64,000 nucleotides of DNA from Streptococcus equinus (GTDB lineage Bacteria > Bacillota > Bacilli > Lactobacillales > Streptococcaceae), in assembly GCF_900104225.1 (NCBI RefSeq), contig NZ_FNJK01000002.1:248001-312000 (forward strand), read 5' to 3'. Below the pieces are notes generated by a model, which was given only the letters and a program-made list of their open reading frames with translations, had not been told where the DNA came from and did no database searches. The position numbers were made by a program, and so were the translations under genes. Below, in pieces: positions 60,369 through 64,000 of this stretch (position 1 is its first letter; the number at the start of each line of letters is the position of its first letter).

Positions 60369-61250
60369 ATGAAAAAATCTATATTTAACGCAAGTTTTGA
60401 AGAAAGTTTGAATTTAGAAGATGATGGATTTTTACAATACTATGAGAAGGAACAAAATGAAAAAACTAAAAAATTATCTCAAAAAAAATTTCCAACATTA
60501 ATAACTAGTCTGACTAGTTTGGTATTGACACTTCTTTTTCCAATAGGCCTTAATTTTATACTAGTCGCAATTATTATGACTTTTAGGGATGATGCTGAAA
60601 ATTTGACAATTCCAATATCTAAACATGAATTATTAACAGAAAAAGTATATTTATATTGCTTATTATTATGGTTGTTATTTGTGCTGATTGGGAAATTAAT
60701 TAAGCGTTCTTATCTCTTACCTTATCGTCTTCATTTCCACACAGTTACTTATCTTATTTGGTTAATATTTGAGGTTGATTTGGTAGCTATTGAAATTACA
60801 TTACCTACCCTTACCATATATGGGATATTGATTTTTATGGTAATACTTTTGCTATTGGGTTATTGCATGTTTAGGATTAGATATCGCACTCTGAAAGAGA
60901 AATTATATGCGGAAAAATCAATTATTACAAAGGGAGATAAAATTATCAAAATGCTATCTATTTATGGAGTTGCATTTTTAGGGATAATGTTACTTATTAA
61001 GCAATTTTTACTAATTTTCATGGGAGAATTTTCAACTTCCTTAAAAGGTTTGGGGTTGTTTGCCACTTGGTTTATTTTAAATATTGGTGTTGTCGCAATG
61101 CTAATATTTATGGAATTTCCATATTATTTATATGCCTACTACAAACTCAAATACTCAGAAGAATACCGTAATTGGGAAGGTAAAACCGTTGAAGAATGGT
61201 ATGGGAAAAAATATTTGAAAAAACACAAGGAGCTACTAGAACATGAATAA
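60369..61250 (+). CDS. Polytopic membrane protein, family B (NASFEES), copy 5 (293 aa)
   Basis: Identical to copy 1 over almost all of its length; differences cluster at the C-terminus (KYSEEYRNWEGKTVEEWYG against KYPEEYR...GKSLEEWYG). Followed by DUF4176 in the ATGAATAA overlap. Putative immunity. Confidence 0.65.
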   Translation: MKKSIFNASFEESLNLEDDGFLQYYEKEQNEKTKKLSQKKFPTLITSLTSLVLTLLFPIGLNFILVAIIMTFRDDAENLTIPISKHELLTEKVYLYCLLLWLLFVLIGKLIKRSYLLPYRLHFHTVTYLIWLIFEVDLVAIEITLPTLTIYGILIFMVILLLLGYCMFRIRYRTLKEKLYAEKSIITKGDKIIKMLSIYGVAFLGIMLLIKQFLLIFMGEFSTSLKGLGLFATWFILNIGVVAMLIFMEFPYYLYAYYKLKYSEEYRNWEGKTVEEWYGKKYLKKHKELLEHE

Positions 61251-61551
61251 ATCAAAAGAATTGTTACCACTTGGAAGTATTGTTTATCTTGAAGAAGGAA
61301 CTCAAAAATTAGTTATTGTTGGTCGTGGGGCTATTTTTGAAGATCCAGATACAGGTGAACAGGTTTTTGCGGACTATATTGGTGTTCTTTATCCAGCAGG
61401 ACTGCAAACAAATTCAACGTTATTTTTCCAACATGAAAATATTGATGAAGTTGTTTTTGAGGGTTATCATGATGATGAAGAAGACAGATTTTTAAAAGTT
61501 TATCATGAGTGGGAAGAAAATTTGAAAATTCCCCGAAAACAGATTGATTGA
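61243..61551 (+). CDS. DUF4176 protein, type b (102 aa)
   Basis: Differs from the protein at 20862 by only two residues visible by eye (KSKELL for KLKELL; GRGAIF for GRWAIF). Putative LXG-targeting chaperone. Last intact gene of island 2. Confidence 0.8.
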   Translation: MNKSKELLPLGSIVYLEEGTQKLVIVGRGAIFEDPDTGEQVFADYIGVLYPAGLQTNSTLFFQHENIDEVVFEGYHDDEEDRFLKVYHEWEENLKIPRKQID

Positions 61552-61658
61552 TTTTAAGGCGCTTTTGCGATTTTTCTATATCTATTAACGCTAGAAGCGA
61601 CTGTTAGAATCGGAGTCTGTTTTGAGTGAAAAACAAGAAGAAATTATTTTAGAACTTA
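61552..61658 (+). other. Junction fossil: shared flank plus truncated family D gene start
   Basis: The same order as at 27734: common flank ending GACTGTT (61605), small-gene end (RIGVCFE-like, stop) and first codons of a family D gene (TTG 61621, LSEKQEEIILE), cut at about 61655 where the flanking terminator copy begins. Confidence 0.7.
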
Positions 61659-61702
61659 AATACAGCAAAAGCCACCTGTAGAGCTCATTCAGGTGGCTTT
61701 TT
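61659..61702 (+). terminator. Terminator, right copy of the island-2 flanking repeat
   Basis: GCCACCTG pairs with CAGGTGGC, followed by TTTTT. The 41-nt unit AATACAGC...TTTT matches 53046-53087 with two differences. Confidence 0.85.
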
Positions 61703-61749
61703 GCTCTCAAAATTCCCTAATTCCCTAACAAGCAATGAAAAAGTGATTC

Positions 61750-61758
61750 TGTTATAAT
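61750..61758 (+). promoter_or_regulatory. Extended -10 promoter of uvrC
   Basis: TGTTATAAT (61750-61758) is a consensus extended -10; the uvrC ATG begins six bases later, where transcription should start, so the mRNA may be leaderless. Confidence 0.6.
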
Positions 61759-61764
61759 AGAGGC

Positions 61765-63564
61765 ATGAATGAACTGATAAAACATAAATTGGAATTACTG
61801 CCAGATAGCCCTGGTTGTTATATCCATAAAGATAAAAACGGCAAGATTATTTATGTCGGAAAAGCTAAGAATCTGAAAAATCGTGTGCGCAGCTATTTCC
61901 ACGGTAGCCACAATACCAAGACAGAACTCTTGGTTTCTGAAATTGAAGACTTTGAATACATCGTTACTGGGTCAAATACCGAAGCTCTTCTTCTTGAAAT
62001 CAATTTGATTCAAGAAAATATGCCTAAGTACAACATCAAGCTTAAAGATGATAAATCTTATCCATTTATCAAAATTACAGTGAATGAACAGTACCCACGC
62101 TTGATGATTACTCGTCAAATCAAAAAAGATGGTGCTATGTATTTTGGTCCTTATCCAGATTCTGGGGCGGCAACAGAAATTAAGCGACTTTTGGATCGTA
62201 TTTTTCCGTTTAAAAAATGTACAAACCCAGCTAATAAAGTTTGCTTTTACTACCATCTTGGTCAGTGTAAAGCCCATACCATTTGCCATGTAGATCACGA
62301 TTACTTTGTGAATATGGCACAAGATGTCAAGAATTTCTTAAATGGGCAAGATAATAAAATCGTTGATGCACTTAAGGAGAAAATGCAAAAAGCATCTGAA
62401 ATGTTGGAATTTGAACGCGCAGCAGAATACCGTGATTTGCTTCAAGCCATTTCAACCCTTCGCACTAAACAACGTGTTATGAATCAAGATATGATGGATC
62501 GTGATATTTTTGGTTATTACGTTGATAAAGGCTGGATGTGTGTTCAGGTTTTCTTTGTTCGTCAAGGAAAACTTATTCAACGTGATGTCAATATGTTTCC
62601 TTACTACAATGACCCTGAAGAGGATTTCTTGACCTATGTGGGACAATTTTACTGTGATAGCAAACACTTTGTGCCAAAAGAAATCTTTATTCCACAGGAT
62701 ATTGATGCTGATTTGGTTAAAGCCGTTGTTGATACAAAAATTATCAAACCACAACGTGGTGAGAAGAAGCAGTTGGTTAATCTAGCCATCAAGAATGCTC
62801 GTGTTAGCTTGCAACAAAAATTTGATTTGCTAGAAAAAGATATCCGTAAAACACATGGTGCCATTGAAAATATCGGTGAATTGCTCAATATTCCAAAACC
62901 AGTTCGCATTGAGGCTTTTGATAACTCAAATATTCAAGGAACAAGCCCAGTTGCTGGGATGGTTGTTTTTGTTAATGGAAAACCAAGCAAGAAAGATTAC
63001 CGCAAATTTAAGATTAAAACCGTTGTTGGGCCAGATGATTACGCCAGCATGCGTGAAGTTATTTATCGTAGATACAGTCGTGTGATGAAAGATGGATTGA
63101 CACCACCAGATTTGATTATCATCGATGGTGGTCAAGGTCAGGTCAATGTGGCGCGTGATGTCATTGAAAATAAACTTGGTCTTGATATTCCGATTGCTGG
63201 TCTGCAAAAAAATGACAAGCACCAAACGCATGAATTACTCTTTGGAGATCCTTTAGAAGTGGTTGAATTGCCACGAAATTCTGAAGAATTCTTCTTGCTC
63301 CAACGCATTCAAGATGAAGTTCACCGATTTGCCATTACTTTCCACCGTCAATTACGCTCTAAAAATTCATTCTCATCAAAACTCGATGGCATTGCTGGAC
63401 TTGGTCCAAAGCGCAAGCAATTACTCATGAAACACTTCAAGAGCTTGCCAAATATTCAAAAAGCAGACGTGGAAGATATTATCAATTGTGGCATTCCACG
63501 AAATGTCGCTGTTGCTGTTAAAGAAAAACTAAGCGAGGAGGAAGCTGTCAATGCTAACTATTAA
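61765..63564 (+). CDS. uvrC: Excinuclease ABC subunit C (599 aa)
   Basis: GIY-YIG nuclease domain at the N-terminus ([20 protein letters not shown]), a UVR motif (about 205-240), the RNase H-like nuclease domain ([10 protein letters not shown] ... [10 protein letters not shown]) and C-terminal helix-hairpin-helix ([16 protein letters not shown]). Makes the dual incisions in nucleotide-excision repair with UvrB. Length is normal. Confidence 0.95.
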   Translation: MNELIKHKLELLPDSPGCYIHKDKNGKIIYVGKAKNLKNRVRSYFHGSHNTKTELLVSEIEDFEYIVTGSNTEALLLEINLIQENMPKYNIKLKDDKSYPFIKITVNEQYPRLMITRQIKKDGAMYFGPYPDSGAATEIKRLLDRIFPFKKCTNPANKVCFYYHLGQCKAHTICHVDHDYFVNMAQDVKNFLNGQDNKIVDALKEKMQKASEMLEFERAAEYRDLLQAISTLRTKQRVMNQDMMDRDIFGYYVDKGWMCVQVFFVRQGKLIQRDVNMFPYYNDPEEDFLTYVGQFYCDSKHFVPKEIFIPQDIDADLVKAVVDTKIIKPQRGEKKQLVNLAIKNARVSLQQKFDLLEKDIRKTHGAIENIGELLNIPKPVRIEAFDNSNIQGTSPVAGMVVFVNGKPSKKDYRKFKIKTVVGPDDYASMREVIYRRYSRVMKDGLTPPDLIIIDGGQGQVNVARDVIENKLGLDIPIAGLQKNDKHQTHELLFGDPLEVVELPRNSEEFFLLQRIQDEVHRFAITFHRQLRSKNSFSSKLDGIAGLGPKRKQLLMKHFKSLPNIQKADVEDIINCGIPRNVAVAVKEKLSEEEAVNANY

Positions 63565-63925
63565 ACCGATTACTGAAGAATTTGCTGTTTGCCAAGTTGA
63601 GGATTATTCACAAGTCAATCTGGAAAATCCATTTGTTTTTACTGAGGCAACAGATGATGAAAAATCACTTGTTTGTCCGATTGCACTTGTCCCTGAAAAT
63701 GCTTTGACAGTTGATAAGACTTGGTCAGCTTTTCGAATCGAGGGTGTTTTAGACTTTTCTTTGATTGGCATTTTATCAAAAATTTCAAGTCTTTTAGCAG
63801 AAAATAATATTGGTATCTTTGCCATTTCGACTTATAACACGGATTACATTTTAACGAAAACAACGGATTTTCAAAGAGCGTTGCAAGTGTTAAAAGAGGC
63901 AAAATACACGATTTTAGAGTTATAA
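63551..63925 (+). CDS. ACT-domain protein (124 aa)
   Basis: The C-terminal part ([20 protein letters not shown], then [18 protein letters not shown]) is an ACT fold of the ACT_7/CASTOR type, an amino-acid-binding module. It overlaps uvrC by 14 bases. Binding partner unknown. Confidence 0.75.
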   Translation: MLTIKPITEEFAVCQVEDYSQVNLENPFVFTEATDDEKSLVCPIALVPENALTVDKTWSAFRIEGVLDFSLIGILSKISSLLAENNIGIFAISTYNTDYILTKTTDFQRALQVLKEAKYTILEL

Positions 63926-63947
63926 ATAGGGAATTTAAGGAGAGAAA

Positions 63948-64000
63948 ATGAAAATTTTAGTTGTTGGTTTGGGAGTGATTGGGACGACTTATGCTTATCT
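63948..64000 (+). CDS. Ketopantoate reductase family protein, N-terminus only (runs off the window)
   Basis: MKILVVGLGVIGTTYAY is an NAD(P)-binding GxGxxG start of the ApbA/PanE type. AAGGAGAG lies before the ATG. Only 17 codons are present, so the assignment is tentative. Confidence 0.5.
   Translation, partial: MKILVVGLGVIGTTYAY

Larger units (their letters stand above)
59860..61605 (+). repeat. Large direct repeat, copy 2 (first copy at 19479-21224)
   Basis: See the copy at 19479. It carries the end of a family A gene, a type a DUF4176 gene, a family B gene and a type b DUF4176 gene. Confidence 0.85.

Overview
The window looks like a low-GC Firmicute chromosome, most probably a Streptococcus of the bovis/equinus/gallolyticus type. 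The basis is the content: RNase J2, an Rgg regulator, a trpXYZ-like transporter, a MarR-controlled heterodimeric ABC exporter, HrtBA-like genes and streptococcal-style promoters and Shine-Dalgarno sites. The species assignment is inference. I saw no tRNA, rRNA, insertion sequence, integrase, phage gene or CRISPR array.

Layout. 1-16.3 kb is ordinary chromosome: a partial D-2-hydroxyacid dehydrogenase, a RocB-like M20 hydrolase, a tryptophan-type ABC transporter behind a Trp leader peptide and attenuator, RNase J2, a membrane-anchored matrixin, an ABC-F protein, an Rgg regulator, an MFS transporter and a marR-ABC-ABC operon. 16.36-31.95 kb is accessory island 1. 32.2-53.05 kb is mostly chromosomal: a DUF2798 protein, a divergent ArsR/MFS pair, a UbiC-like protein, a Na+/K+-ATPase-like P-type pump, a DUF2974 hydrolase, MerR, a YkgJ-type protein, a WYL regulator with a pair of DUF262 proteins (predicted defence), an HrtBA-like transporter, a K+ channel-like protein, a HAD phosphatase, Crp/Fnr and LysR regulators, a YeiH transporter and a succinate-semialdehyde dehydrogenase. 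53.05-61.7 kb is accessory island 2. uvrC, an ACT-domain gene and the start of a ketopantoate reductase gene close the window.

The striking part is the two islands. They hold three copies of one LXG polymorphic-toxin head, each behind the same promoter, and all three genes are broken: a 92-bp deletion, a 7-bp tandem duplication and nonsense codons in copy 1; frameshifts and a nonsense codon in copy 2; one nonsense codon in copy 3. Two further toxin tails lack any head. Every tail is glycine-rich and looks membrane-active. Around them, mostly intact, are about seventeen polytopic membrane proteins from five families (putative immunity proteins) and six DUF4176 proteins (putative LXG-targeting chaperones). 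Junction fossils between genes show that the cassettes were built by recombination at conserved gene ends. The picture is a strain that has lost its own type VIIb effectors but keeps an immunity collection. No secretion apparatus is encoded here, so whether the system is active cannot be judged from this window.

Two large-scale signatures support mobility. A 1.75-kb near-identical direct repeat lies 40.4 kb apart, one copy in each island. A 41-nt duplicate of the transcription terminator that follows the dehydrogenase gene flanks island 2.
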